Assembly: GCA_903915655.1 (NCBI GenBank)
Contig: CAIWTU010000051.1
Location: forward strand, 62,001-126,000
Direction: 5' to 3'
Origin: an uncultured Geobacter sp.
GTDB taxonomy: Bacteria > Desulfobacterota > Desulfuromonadia > Geobacterales > Geobacteraceae
DNA: 64,000 bases
The notes under the pieces were generated by a model. It worked only from the letters and a program-made list of their open reading frames with translations. It did not search any database and was not told where the DNA came from. Positions 11,805 to 20,666 of this stretch are shown piece after piece (position 1 is the first letter of the stretch; each line of letters starts with the position of its first letter). Both the position numbers and the translations under genes were made by a program.

Positions 11805-13256
11805 ATGGCCATTGAAATGCGCCAGCAGATGAAACTTACCCAGCAACTGGTAATGACCCCCCAGCTGCAGCAGGCTATAAAGCTGTTGCAACTTTCCCGG
11901 TTGGAACTGCAGGATATAGTCCGGCAGGAGATGGAAGAAAATCCGGTGCTCGAAGAATTTCCCGAAATCGAGGAGACAAAGGAACCGGATCAGCTGGAAC
12001 TGGTCGAAAAAGAAGAGCTCACGCAGGCCGAGAACACAGAGTTCAATGAAGTGACGGCCGGAACTGAAACCCTCCAGGATATGGACTGGTCAAGTTACCT
12101 CGATGGCTATAATTACAGCTCCGGTGAACAGTGCTATGATGACGATGACGACCGTCCCTCCTACGAAAATATTCTGACAAAAAAGTCGACGCTATTTGAT
12201 CATCTGATGTGGCAGCTGAAAATGGGGAAATTTACCGATGCCGAGATGGATGTTGGTGTCGAGATAATCGGGAATATTGACGATGACGGATATTTCCGCT
12301 CATCACTGGCTGAATTGGCTCAGGTCTGCAAGGTTGATGAGTCTTTTGTCGAAGAGGTGCTGAAAAAGGTTCAGGAATACGATCCGATGGGGATCTCTGC
12401 CAGAAACCTGCAGGAGTGCCTTCTTATTCAGGTTCGTCAACTGGGGATGAAGGATACTGTTGTAGAGTCGATCCTCATGGATCATCTGAAAGATCTTGAA
12501 ACCCGGAAATACAAACAGATAGCAAAAGCACTCGGAATAGATATGGATGAAGTTCTCGCGGCGGCAAAACTGATCGCCGGACTGGATCCTAAACCGGGGA
12601 GGCAGTACGGCCAGGATGACGTGCAGTATATCTCTGCAGATATATTTATCTACAAAGTCGGGGATGAATTTGTAGTCGTGCTGAATGATGAAGGTCTGCC
12701 GAATATCAAGATTAACCCATACTACACTGGTGAAGGTCGGGCTGCATCTTCATCTGATCCGAGGGCGGAAGAATATATTAACGATAAAATGCGCTCTGCC
12801 CTCTGGTTGATCAAGAGTATTCATCAGCGCCAGAGAACAATTTACAAGGTATCCAAAAGCATTGTGAAATTTCAGCGCAGTTTTCTGGAGCACGGGATTG
12901 CGTATCTCAAGCCCCTTGTTCTCCGTGACGTGGCCGAGGATATCGGTATGCATGAATCTACCATAAGTCGTGTTACTACCAACAAATACATGCAGACACC
13001 GCAAGGGCTTCTGGAATTGAAGTATTTTTTCAATAGCGGCATATCGACGATAGAAGGTGATCCCATTGCCTCTGAGAGTGTAAAGGATAAGATAAGAGTG
13101 CTCCTCGGCAGCGAAGATCTGAGGAAACCTTACAGCGACCAGCGAATAGCCGAGATCCTCTCCTCGGACAATATTACCATCGCCAGGCGGACCGTTACAA
13201 AGTATCGCGAGATGTTGAGAATCGGCTCTTCATCAGAACGAAAAAGGCTTTATTAG
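11805..13256 (+). CDS. rpoN: RNA polymerase sigma-54 factor
   Basis: Directs RNA polymerase to -24/-12 promoters, used with enhancer-binding activators. The protein is 483 residues. The Gln-rich region I is MRQQMKLTQQLVMTPQLQQA, followed by a strongly acidic linker (about 45-120). The core-binding and DNA-binding regions come next, and the RpoN box ARRTVTKYRE is near the C-terminus. A sigma-54 promoter is visible elsewhere in the window at 51041-51056, ahead of the glnK-amtB genes. Downstream order rpoN-hpf matches other proteobacteria. Confidence 0.98.
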   Translation: MAIEMRQQMKLTQQLVMTPQLQQAIKLLQLSRLELQDIVRQEMEENPVLEEFPEIEETKEPDQLELVEKEELTQAENTEFNEVTAGTETLQDMDWSSYLDGYNYSSGEQCYDDDDDRPSYENILTKKSTLFDHLMWQLKMGKFTDAEMDVGVEIIGNIDDDGYFRSSLAELAQVCKVDESFVEEVLKKVQEYDPMGISARNLQECLLIQVRQLGMKDTVVESILMDHLKDLETRKYKQIAKALGIDMDEVLAAAKLIAGLDPKPGRQYGQDDVQYISADIFIYKVGDEFVVVLNDEGLPNIKINPYYTGEGRAASSSDPRAEEYINDKMRSALWLIKSIHQRQRTIYKVSKSIVKFQRSFLEHGIAYLKPLVLRDVAEDIGMHESTISRVTTNKYMQTPQGLLELKYFFNSGISTIEGDPIASESVKDKIRVLLGSEDLRKPYSDQRIAEILSSDNITIARRTVTKYREMLRIGSSSERKRLY

Positions 13257-13432
13257 CAGGAAGAGATTATTTCTTCCCCTTTTGGCTGGGAAATAAGTTC
13301 GTTAATTCCGTTATCCGGTCTATCTGGATCAGGGAAAAGATAAAGGCGGCTCTCCACGAGAGCGACACCCTGGCACGGAAAGGGTCAGGTGGATTACAAC
13401 AAAGGTCTAAATAAGCGAAAAAGGAGATAACT
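13257..13432 (+). promoter_or_regulatory. Leader region of hpf with several small hairpins
   Basis: A weak GGAAGA/TCTTCC hairpin (13259-13277) followed by CCTTTT may be a leaky terminator for rpoN. Further on are GCTCTC-CAC-GAGAGC (13349-13363) and ACCCT/AGGGT (13367-13385). The strong ribosome site AAAAGGAGATA precedes the hpf ATG. A TGGCAC occurs at 13371 but has no GC at the -12 position, so it is not a sigma-54 promoter. Confidence 0.35.
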
Positions 13433-13975
13433 ATGCAAATTACGACAACATTCAGGCATATGGACACAAGCGATGCCTTGAAAAGTTATGCAGAAGAAAA
13501 GCTGTCGAGGGTTCAGAAATATATTGATGAGCCCATCACTGTGCAAGTCGTCTTGACGGTTGAAAAGATCCGTCATATTGCAGAAATCACCATTACTGCC
13601 AAAGGCATTACGATCAAGGCCTCTGAAGAAACCAATGACATGTATGCAGCTGTTGATGCCGTCCTGGATAAGATCGAAAGGCAGTTGCGCCGCTACAAGG
13701 AGAAGATCAAGGCTCACAAGCCGTCAGGTTCAACTTCCGAGCGTAAGATCAGCAAGAGTATCGTTGAGGCCGAGAGCCTCGGACAAAAAGAACCGGTAAT
13801 AGTAAAAACAAAAACTTTTTCCATAAAGCCGATGTCTGTTGACGAGGCTGTCATGCAGATGGATCTCATGCATAAGGATTTTCTAGTTTTTACCGATTCG
13901 GTTACAGAGGGGATAAGCGTAATTTATAGACGCAAAGATGGCAATTACGGACTTATAGAACCCCATACTCTTTGA
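13433..13975 (+). CDS. hpf: Long-form ribosome hibernation promoting factor
   Basis: Binds the small ribosomal subunit and dimerises 70S ribosomes into inactive 100S particles in slow growth. At 180 residues it is the long form. The N-terminal S30AE/YfiA domain (about 1-100, MQITTTFRHMDTSDALKSY) is joined by a basic linker to the C-terminal dimerisation domain (about 125-180), with KPMSVDEAVMQMDLM and GNYGLIEP. Long-form HPF beside rpoN is common outside the enterics. Confidence 0.95.
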   Translation: MQITTTFRHMDTSDALKSYAEEKLSRVQKYIDEPITVQVVLTVEKIRHIAEITITAKGITIKASEETNDMYAAVDAVLDKIERQLRRYKEKIKAHKPSGSTSERKISKSIVEAESLGQKEPVIVKTKTFSIKPMSVDEAVMQMDLMHKDFLVFTDSVTEGISVIYRRKDGNYGLIEPHTL

Positions 13976-14021
13976 CCTATGCACTACTTATCAATATCAT
14001 GCGGGAACAGGGTAATCGCTT

Positions 14022-14981
14022 TTGAATAATACCAGTCTTTTCATTGGTGACCTTCTCAACGACGTGGAGTATGGCCTGAACCTTACCCTGTCAGCCGGAA
14101 GCATCGGTCTTGTAAACAGGGTCTTTAGCCCCCGGATCCAGAAACCGGGTCTGGCGCTTACAGGATATACCAAGCACCTGCACCCCGACAGGGTGCAGGT
14201 GCTTGGTAATACCGAAATTTCATACCTGCGTCAGCTTTCAAGGGATGCTGCCGAAGTATCCCTTGGCAAAATGTGCTCTTTCCCTATTTCCTGCTTTATA
14301 GTAACCACAGGATTAGAGCCACCCGAACTGCTCAAAGAGTTAACCGAAAAAGCAGGAATCCCCCTGCTGGTCACCCCCCATCTGTCCGTCGTATTTATCT
14401 CGCTGCTGTCAAAATTTCTTGAAGAGAGGCTTCTTCCTACAACGTACGTCCATGGCGTGCTAGTGGACATCCTTGGAGTTGGAGTATTATTGCTCGGCAA
14501 GAGCGGCATCGGAAAAAGTGAATGCGCCCTTGACCTGGTTATTCACGGGCACAGGCTTGTTGCTGACGATTCCGTCTATATCAAAAAGAAAATGCCGTCG
14601 GCTCTGGTCGGCCGTGCAGCGGAGTCATTGCGTTATCACATGGAGATACGCGGGCTTGGAGTCATAAATATTAAAGATCTTTTCGGAGTTTCATCGATCA
14701 GAGAGAAGAAAATCATCGATATGGTCCTGGAACTCGTCGAGTGGGATCCTTTGCAGGAATACGACCGGCTCGGAATTGATGATATCGTTTATACCATTCT
14801 CGGGGTCGACCTTCACTATCTGAAAATACCTGTTCGCCCCGGTCGGGACCTTACCTCAATAATCGAAGTTGCCGCCAGGAATTTCATACTCAAGGGGATG
14901 GGATATCACCCTGCCCGCGAGTTCCATGAAAAACTGCTGGCGCGTCTCGAAGTTCGCCCTCTGGGCGACGAAGTGGAATGA
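14022..14981 (+). CDS. hprK: HPr kinase/phosphorylase
   Basis: Phosphorylates and dephosphorylates Ser46 of HPr in response to energy state. The protein is 319 residues. An N-terminal regulatory domain (about 1-135) precedes the kinase domain with Walker A GKSGIGKS (159-166), the VADDSV segment and the family signature MEIRGLGVINIKDLFG. The start is TTG. Its HPr target, encoded at 16534, keeps Ser46, so the pair is functionally matched. The coding sequence contains an 18-bp perfect inverted repeat at 14168-14208 without disturbing the conserved protein (TKHLHPDRVQVLGNTE). Confidence 0.95.
   Translation: MNNTSLFIGDLLNDVEYGLNLTLSAGSIGLVNRVFSPRIQKPGLALTGYTKHLHPDRVQVLGNTEISYLRQLSRDAAEVSLGKMCSFPISCFIVTTGLEPPELLKELTEKAGIPLLVTPHLSVVFISLLSKFLEERLLPTTYVHGVLVDILGVGVLLLGKSGIGKSECALDLVIHGHRLVADDSVYIKKKMPSALVGRAAESLRYHMEIRGLGVINIKDLFGVSSIREKKIIDMVLELVEWDPLQEYDRLGIDDIVYTILGVDLHYLKIPVRPGRDLTSIIEVAARNFILKGMGYHPAREFHEKLLARLEVRPLGDEVE
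14168..14208. repeat. Perfect 18-bp inverted repeat inside hprK
   Basis: Two 18-base arms (TACCAAGCACCTGCACCC and its exact complement) are separated by the loop CGACA. The stem encodes ordinary conserved HprK residues. No T-run follows, so it is not a standard terminator. The RNA would form a very stable hairpin about 150 bases into the hprK message. Confidence 0.95.
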
Positions 14982-14985
14982 ATCC

Positions 14986-15843
14986 ATGCGCATTTTGATC
15001 ATATCCGGTCTTTCAGGATCGGGAAAGTCGACTGCGGTCCGCGTGCTTGAAGATGAAGGTTTCTTTTGCATAGACAATCTTCCAGCTTCCCTCTTCCCAA
15101 CTTTCATTGAACTTGTGGAGAATTCCAGGGAGAGCGTAAGAGACGTGGTGTTGGTAATGGACATACGTGAACTTGGTTCGCTGAGGGGATATGAAAGTGT
15201 TTTACAAGAGATAAGCGAAGCTGGACACAAAGTTGAGATAATTTTTTTCGATGCATCGGATGAGGTCCTCATTCGCCGTTATTCCGAGACAAGGAGACGC
15301 CATCCCGTACTGGAGGGGGGTTCTCTGCCCGATGGTATTCGCTTTGAACGGGCAAAACTGGCGGGCTTGCGAAGCATGGCCACCACAGTCATAGATACTT
15401 CAGAGCTCAACGTTCACCAACTCAAAGAAATAGTCATAGCGACCGTAAGGGGTACTGCCGGCGCCCGGGAAATGATGGTGCATCTGCAGTCATTTGGCTA
15501 TCGCTATGGAATCCCCCTGGAGTCGGATATCGTCATGGATGTCCGCTTCCTCCCTAATCCCCATTTTATTCCTGAATTGAGGGAGTTTTCTGGACTTGAC
15601 CCGATGGTTCGCGGTTACGTTCTCGGCAAGACGGAAACAAAGGGTTTTATCGAAAGGTTTAAAAATTTGATGGATTACCTCCTCCCGGGCTACAACAGGG
15701 AAGGTAAATCATATTTGACTATTTCTATTGGCTGTACCGGAGGTAAACATCGTTCCGTGGTTATCGCCGAAGAGATGCTTAATTATTTCAGGGATAAGCA
15801 TATAAATTTGAAGGTTACCCATCGGGACATCGGGAAGGGATAA
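14986..15843 (+). CDS. rapZ: RapZ/YvcJ-family nucleotide-binding protein
   Basis: In enterics RapZ is an RNA-binding adaptor controlling glmS through small RNAs; in Gram-positives YvcJ is a GTPase of less clear role. The protein is 285 residues. It has Walker A GLSGSGKST (about 8-16), DNLPASLFP, the FLPNPHF motif and the C-terminal GCTGGKHRSV motif typical of the family. The ATG lies 4 bp after the hprK stop. GlmZ-like RNAs are not expected in this lineage, so the target is unknown. Confidence 0.93.
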   Translation: MRILIISGLSGSGKSTAVRVLEDEGFFCIDNLPASLFPTFIELVENSRESVRDVVLVMDIRELGSLRGYESVLQEISEAGHKVEIIFFDASDEVLIRRYSETRRRHPVLEGGSLPDGIRFERAKLAGLRSMATTVIDTSELNVHQLKEIVIATVRGTAGAREMMVHLQSFGYRYGIPLESDIVMDVRFLPNPHFIPELREFSGLDPMVRGYVLGKTETKGFIERFKNLMDYLLPGYNREGKSYLTISIGCTGGKHRSVVIAEEMLNYFRDKHINLKVTHRDIGKG

Positions 15844-15846
15844 ACT

Positions 15847-16239
15847 ATGATCGGGTTGGTATTGGTTGCACATGCAGGGTTGGCCTGTGAGTTTCTGGCC
15901 GCTGCTGAAATGATAGTCGGGAAGATGGAACTTGTCGAAGCCGTGGGGATAAGCCCGAATGATACGGTTGAACAAATACGTGAGAATGTGACCGCAGCGA
16001 TAAAAAGGGTTTCTGCCGACGGAGTTATTATAATGACTGATATGTTTGGCGGTACTCCTTCAAATATGTCTCTCTCTTTTCTGAAAGAAAATGTGGTGGA
16101 GGTCCTGACCGGGGTCAACCTGCCGATGTTGTTGAAGTTCTCTGCAGAGAGGGGAAAGGCTGGTGTTGCCGATCTGGCCAGAGTTTTGAAAGGGTGCGGC
16201 CAGGAAAGTATATCCGTTGCCGGAGATTTTCTCAAATAG
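15847..16239 (+). CDS. PTS EIIA component, mannose/fructose family
   Basis: A 130-residue EIIA-Man fold protein that would accept phosphate from HPr on His9 (VAHAGLA). DMFGGTPSN, a family hallmark, is present. No EIIB, EIIC or EIID gene is present nearby, so it probably serves as a regulatory phospho-acceptor rather than for sugar uptake. It begins 3 bp after rapZ, so it is part of the same transcript. Confidence 0.92.
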   Translation: MIGLVLVAHAGLACEFLAAAEMIVGKMELVEAVGISPNDTVEQIRENVTAAIKRVSADGVIIMTDMFGGTPSNMSLSFLKENVVEVLTGVNLPMLLKFSAERGKAGVADLARVLKGCGQESISVAGDFLK

Positions 16240-16533
16240 TTTCCAATCCGGAAACCATACTCTCGTTTCTTGAAGGTTCCTTCCCTTCTTCCCCTTCTCG
16301 ATGAAATCCCGTCTCCTGACCCCGATGAAAGGGGCGATTGCGTGAACGAGGTCGTTTCCTGCAATAAATCGTGGGGAATAGAGTTCGAGCTTACAAACTT
16401 CGGGTTTGTAAAGGGTAGCGGGACTCCGGATACGATACGATATTCCGACACGGTAGAATGGTTTCTCATCTTAAGTTTTTTAATGATCTGAGAAGGTTCC
16501 CTATACAACCGGAACCTTTGGAGTCGAAAGCGT
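16240..16533 (+). other. Non-coding stretch with two strong hairpins between EIIA and HPr genes
   Basis: No convincing gene: the only open frame (16270-16491) has no family resemblance or ribosome site. Two inverted repeats stand out. TTACAAAC-TTCGG-GTTTGTAA (16391-16411) has an 8-bp stem with a UUCG-type loop. AAGGTTCC/GGAACCTT (16493-16518, 10-base loop) sits directly before the HPr ribosome site. Neither has a terminator T-run. Confidence 0.5.
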
Positions 16534-16800
16534 ATGCTTGAACAGCAATTTATCATAGTCAACAAACTGGGCCTTCATGCAAGGGCCTCGGCCCTCCTAG
16601 TCAAGACAGCAAGCCGGTTTAAATCCGATATCCGGATAGACCGGGATTCTATCGAAGTTAATGGAAAAAGCATTATGGGGATCATGATGCTGGCTGCCGC
16701 AAAGGGAAGTTCAATAAAGATGAAAATCGATGGTGGTGATGAAGTCGAAGCCATGCAGGTTCTTGGGGAGCTTATAAGGGATGGTTTTGGAGAAGATTAA
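16534..16800 (+). CDS. ptsH: Phosphocarrier protein HPr
   Basis: An 88-residue HPr with both regulatory sites: His15 in LGLHARAS, phosphorylated by enzyme I, and Ser46 in NGKSIMG, phosphorylated by HprK. The family length is about 85-90. It overlaps ptsI by 20 bp. A hairpin (16493-16518) immediately upstream of the ribosome site (TTTGGAG) could influence its translation. Confidence 0.96.
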   Translation: MLEQQFIIVNKLGLHARASALLVKTASRFKSDIRIDRDSIEVNGKSIMGIMMLAAAKGSSIKMKIDGGDEVEAMQVLGELIRDGFGED

Positions 16801-18544
16801 CAACAGGTTGTTCAAAGGGATTGGGGCGTCTCCCGGAATAGTTATTGGTAAGGCCAGAATTGCAGACAGAAGCCGTGTTGCAATTATTGAGGTCCTGATA
16901 ACCGACACGGAGGTCCCTGCTGAGATTGATCGGTTCAATAAATCCCTGCAAGAGGCTAAAGATGAGCTGAAGGCATTTAAAGAACAGATCGCCTCAACCA
17001 AAGGGCTTGAGCATCTCTACGTTATAGATACTCATCTTCTTATCCTCGAAGACAGCATGCTTACCTCTGAGACGGTACAGTTTATCCAGAGCGAAAAAAT
17101 TAATGCCGAAGCAGCACTCAAGCGCACGCTGAAAAAATTTATAAAGGTTTTCTCCGGTATTGAAGATGAGTACCTGCGGGAGCGGAGCACGGATGTCGAG
17201 ACCGTGATCGAGCGGGTTTTGCGAAACATGGTGGGGAAGCGCCATGACCTGATATCCGAAGCTGAGGGTCGGGTTATTATCGTCGCCCATGATCTGTCAC
17301 CGGCGGATATCCTCCAGATAGACAAGGAAAAGGTAATCGGGTTTATCACTGATTTGGGTGGGAGAACTTCACACACCGCCATACTCTCCCGCTCTCTCGA
17401 GATACCTGCGGTTATTGGTCTGGAAAGGATTACCTCAGAAGTCTCCGATGGAGACCCTCTGATTCTGGATGGAAAAGCTGGGCTCGTTATTATTAACCCG
17501 GATGAGGAAACCTTCCGTGATTATCTGCAGAAAAAACAGTACTATGAATACCGGGAGAGGGAGCTATTAAAGCTCAGGGACCTGCCGGCGGAAACCATGG
17601 ACGGTTACCGGATCAAGCTGAAGGGAAATGTCGAGTTTTCTGAAGAAATTTCTTCCATAAAAAAGCATGGTGGTGAGGGAGTAGGCCTATACCGCACTGA
17701 AATGCTTTTCTTGAACCGTATGTCGTTGCCCGGCGAGGAAGAACAGTTCCTGGCCTATTCGGCCGCAGTGAGGCAGATGCTGCCGTATCCGGTAACCATC
17801 CGTACGCTTGATGTAGGTGGGGACAAGTTTGTGCCTGACCTGAATCTGGATGATGAACTGAATCCCGCACTCGGTTTGCGTGCCATCCGCTTGTCCCTGC
17901 GCCAGCCTGACCTGTTCAAAACACAACTTCGCGCTATTCTGCGTGCAAGCGCACTGGGAAAGGTTAAAATTTTTTTTCCGATGATTTCTGGCGTCACAGA
18001 GATTAGAGAAGCAAAGGTTTTCCTGGAAGAAGCAAAAAGGGAATTGCAGCAGGCATCTCTCCCCTTTGACGAAGAAATAGAGATCGGTATCATGATAGAA
18101 ACCCCCTCGGCCGTGCTGATCGCTGACTTACTGGCACGGGAGGTCGATTTTTTCAGCGTTGGCACCAACGACCTGATTCAGTACTCGCTTGCCATCGACC
18201 GGACCAACGAACATCTTTCGGGCCTCTATGAACCGCTTCATCCGGCTGTACTCAGGTCACTCAAGATGGTTGCGGACGCTGCCCATGCCGCAGGCATAAA
18301 TGTCTGCATTTGCGGGGAGATGGCCAGCGAACCGACCTATCTGCCAATACTGTTGGGACTTGGCTATGAGGAACTTTCCATGAACGCGGTATCTATCCCC
18401 GAAGTAAAAAAAGTCCTTCGGCGCTGCTCTAAAAGTGAAGCGGAAAAACTTGCCGCACAGCTGTTGAACTTTGCTACCGCCGCCGAAGTTGAGTCATATC
18501 TTCAGGGACAGATTACCGCCCGATATTCAGACAGCATCGATTAA
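16781..18544 (+). CDS. ptsI: Phosphoenolpyruvate-protein phosphotransferase (PTS enzyme I)
   Basis: Transfers phosphate from PEP to HPr. The protein is 587 residues. The N-terminal HPr-binding and phosphohistidine domain has the active His198 in GGRTSHTAILSR. The C-terminal PEP-binding barrel contains GVGLYRTEMLF, TLDVGGDK, the NPALGLRAIR motif and the active cysteine region INVCICGEMAS. The start overlaps ptsH, implying coupled translation. With no sugar permease in view, the phosphorelay EI-HPr-EIIA is probably a metabolic sensor. Confidence 0.97.
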   Translation: MVLEKINNRLFKGIGASPGIVIGKARIADRSRVAIIEVLITDTEVPAEIDRFNKSLQEAKDELKAFKEQIASTKGLEHLYVIDTHLLILEDSMLTSETVQFIQSEKINAEAALKRTLKKFIKVFSGIEDEYLRERSTDVETVIERVLRNMVGKRHDLISEAEGRVIIVAHDLSPADILQIDKEKVIGFITDLGGRTSHTAILSRSLEIPAVIGLERITSEVSDGDPLILDGKAGLVIINPDEETFRDYLQKKQYYEYRERELLKLRDLPAETMDGYRIKLKGNVEFSEEISSIKKHGGEGVGLYRTEMLFLNRMSLPGEEEQFLAYSAAVRQMLPYPVTIRTLDVGGDKFVPDLNLDDELNPALGLRAIRLSLRQPDLFKTQLRAILRASALGKVKIFFPMISGVTEIREAKVFLEEAKRELQQASLPFDEEIEIGIMIETPSAVLIADLLAREVDFFSVGTNDLIQYSLAIDRTNEHLSGLYEPLHPAVLRSLKMVADAAHAAGINVCICGEMASEPTYLPILLGLGYEELSMNAVSIPEVKKVLRRCSKSEAEKLAAQLLNFATAAEVESYLQGQITARYSDSID

Positions 18545-18578
18545 TGGGTTGATTCCCATTCTTTTCCCCTTTTCTTTC
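18543..18578 (+). terminator. Terminator after ptsI
   Basis: AATGGG/CCCATT stem with a TTGATT loop overlaps the ptsI stop and is followed by a pyrimidine run (CTTTTCCCCTTTTC). The stem is short. It ends just where the metK promoter begins. Confidence 0.5.
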
Positions 18579-18607
18579 TTGACAAACAAGCCTGCAGGCC
18601 TTAGAAT
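18579..18607 (+). promoter_or_regulatory. Sigma-70 promoter for metK
   Basis: TTGACA, a 17-bp spacer and TAGAAT: near-consensus. Transcription would start near 18614, giving a leader of about 50 bases, too short for a SAM riboswitch; none is visible. Confidence 0.72.
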
Positions 18608-18663
18608 TTTCCATTCACTGGACGTTTCAGTATATATACCATTAAAAGAAGGAGCCAACGGAT

Positions 18664-19833
18664 ATGGGCATGTCGAATTATATTTTTACCTCTGAATCGG
18701 TTTCTGAAGGACATCCGGACAAGGTTGCCGATCAGATATCGGATGCCATCCTTGATGCGATTCTTGCGCAGGACTCTAAGGCCCGCGTTGCCTGTGAAAC
18801 CCTCGTAACAACCGGCATCGTCTTTATTGCCGGTGAAATTACCACTACGGCAACCGTAGATTATCCGAAAGTTGCGCGCGAGACCATAAAGGCGATCGGC
18901 TATAATGATTCGGCTATGGGCTTTGACTGGGAGACCTGCTCGGTCCTTACCTCTATAGACAAGCAGTCGCCCGATATTTCCCAGGGTGTTACCGAGGGAG
19001 AGGGGATGTTCAAGGACCAGGGCGCCGGGGACCAGGGGTTGATGTTTGGCTATGCCTGCAACGAAACCGAGGAATTGATGCCGATGCCGATAATGCTGGC
19101 CCACAAGCTCACAATGAAGCTTGCCGAGGTGCGGAAGAACGGGATACTCGACTTTCTTCGTCCGGATGCCAAGTCCCAGGTCTCAATCAGTTATTGTGAT
19201 AATAAACCGGTGCATATCGATACCGTTGTTGTTTCCTCCCAGCATACCCCTGAGGTCTCGTACGAGGCGATAAAGGAAGGGATTCTTGAAGAAGTTATAA
19301 AAAAGGTGGTCCCTGCCGAACTGATGGACGCCACTACACGTTTTCTCATAAATCCGACCGGCCGCTTTGTTATTGGCGGACCAATGGGTGACTGCGGGTT
19401 GACCGGTCGAAAAATCATCGTCGATACCTATGGTGGCCAGGGTTCGCATGGCGGCGGGGCATTTTCCGGCAAGGATCCGTCAAAAGTCGACCGTTCCGCT
19501 TCCTATATGGGGCGTTATGTGGCAAAAAATCTCGTTGCTGCAGGGTTGTGCGACAGGTGTGAGGTGCAGGTTGCCTATGCAATCGGAGTCGCCGAACCGG
19601 TTTCGGTTATGGTGAATACTTTTCGGACTGGCAAGATTCCTACCGAAAGAATAGCCGCAATTGTCAAGGAGACTTTTGACTTGCGTCCCCGCGCAATTAT
19701 CGAGCAACTTGACCTCCTTCGTCCGATCTACCTGAAAACGGCATCTTATGGGCACTTCGGCCGTAACCTTCCCGAATTCACCTGGGAGAGGACCGACAAA
19801 ATCGATATCCTGCGAGAGAAGGCGGGACTCTAA
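18664..19833 (+). CDS. metK: S-adenosylmethionine synthase
   Basis: Makes SAM from methionine and ATP. The protein is 389 residues with [20 protein letters not shown] at the N-terminus, the [15 protein letters not shown] motif and [17 protein letters not shown]. Typical length. The ribosome site AAGAAGGAG precedes the ATG. It has its own promoter and terminator, so it is monocistronic. SAM made here feeds the radical SAM enzymes and methyltransferase in the window, and ahcY, 3 kb away, recycles the product. Confidence 0.98.
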   Translation: MGMSNYIFTSESVSEGHPDKVADQISDAILDAILAQDSKARVACETLVTTGIVFIAGEITTTATVDYPKVARETIKAIGYNDSAMGFDWETCSVLTSIDKQSPDISQGVTEGEGMFKDQGAGDQGLMFGYACNETEELMPMPIMLAHKLTMKLAEVRKNGILDFLRPDAKSQVSISYCDNKPVHIDTVVVSSQHTPEVSYEAIKEGILEEVIKKVVPAELMDATTRFLINPTGRFVIGGPMGDCGLTGRKIIVDTYGGQGSHGGGAFSGKDPSKVDRSASYMGRYVAKNLVAAGLCDRCEVQVAYAIGVAEPVSVMVNTFRTGKIPTERIAAIVKETFDLRPRAIIEQLDLLRPIYLKTASYGHFGRNLPEFTWERTDKIDILREKAGL

Positions 19834-19852
19834 CAAGCAGTCAAGGATACGG

Positions 19853-19888
19853 AAAAAGAGCCGACAGGAATTCCTGGCGGCTCTTTTT
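19853..19888. terminator. Bidirectional terminator between metK and the two-component operon
   Basis: AAAAAGAGCCG pairs with CGGCTCTTTTT around an inner palindrome CAGGAATTCCTG, with A-run and T-run on opposite sides. It can end metK on the plus strand and the convergent response-regulator transcript on the minus strand. Confidence 0.88.
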
Positions 19889-19921
19889 GTTCTTTGAGTG
19901 CGGTGGTCTGAACCCCGGCCT

Positions 19922-20629
19922 TTAACTCCCCTTTCTGTTGAAGCGGTAGCCGACCCCGCGTATTGTCCGAAAGTATACCGGTTTTGCCGGGTCTGGCTCA
20001 AAATATTTTCTCAAACGAACGATAAAATTATCCAAAGTCCTTGTTTCCGCCTCGGAAGAATAACCCCATACAGCTTCCAGCAACGCTTTGCGCTGGACAA
20101 TTTTCCCTTCGTTCTGGAAAAAAAGGGCGAGCATCTTTACCTCCAGTTCGGTAAGGTCGATTTCACCTTGGGCTGTTCGGGCGTTATAGGAGAGGAGAAA
20201 AATTTCATTTTCCCCGAACGTGTATCCCTCTTCCACAGGTTCCGGTTGATACCACGAAGAGCGGCGCAGCATACCCTTGACCCGTAAAAGGAATTCATTG
20301 AGATTAAACGGTTTGGTCAGGTAGTCGTCTGCACCGCTGGCCAGGCCGGTGATCTTGTCCCCTTCTTCTGCCCTTGCGGAAAGGATCAGTATGGGAACCC
20401 TTGTTTCCATGGCACGGATTTTACTGCAGACCGTAAATCCGTCGATTCCGGGGAGCATTACGTCCAGGATTATAAGGGAGAATCGATCGAGAGTCAGCCT
20501 GCTCAAGGCATCTTCTCCGGTTTCTACATGACTGACCCGGTACCCTTCCTGCTCTAGATTAAAACAGATACCCCTGGCCAGATGGATTTCATCCTCTACC
20601 AGAAGGATATGCAACTTTTCCTGGTTCAT
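19922..20629 (-). CDS. OmpR/PhoB-family response regulator
   Basis: A 235-residue DNA-binding response regulator. The receiver domain (about 1-120) has the acidic pair in LLVEDE, phospho-Asp in IILDVMLPGIDG and the Lys in LTKPFNLNEF. A winged-helix domain (about 135-232) contains LTELEVKMLALF and the C-terminal RTIRGVGYRFN. It is downstream of its kinase partner on the minus strand with a 37-bp gap. Target genes are not evident. It converges on metK across a shared terminator. Confidence 0.94.
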   Translation of the reverse strand: MNQEKLHILLVEDEIHLARGICFNLEQEGYRVSHVETGEDALSRLTLDRFSLIILDVMLPGIDGFTVCSKIRAMETRVPILILSARAEEGDKITGLASGADDYLTKPFNLNEFLLRVKGMLRRSSWYQPEPVEEGYTFGENEIFLLSYNARTAQGEIDLTELEVKMLALFFQNEGKIVQRKALLEAVWGYSSEAETRTLDNFIVRLRKYFEPDPAKPVYFRTIRGVGYRFNRKGS

Positions 20630-20666
20630 TGACTATGACCCTCCCGGGGATTGCCATGGCAGGAGA

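Noticed and set aside
13371-13386. TGGCAC upstream of hpf as a sigma-54 promoter
   Set aside because: The -12 GC is missing at the required spacing.
16270-16491. 73-codon open frame between EIIA and HPr
   Set aside because: No family resemblance or ribosome site; the sequence is better explained as structured non-coding spacer.
18608-18663. SAM riboswitch before metK
   Set aside because: The leader from the predicted start is only about 50 bases and shows no SAM-aptamer pattern.
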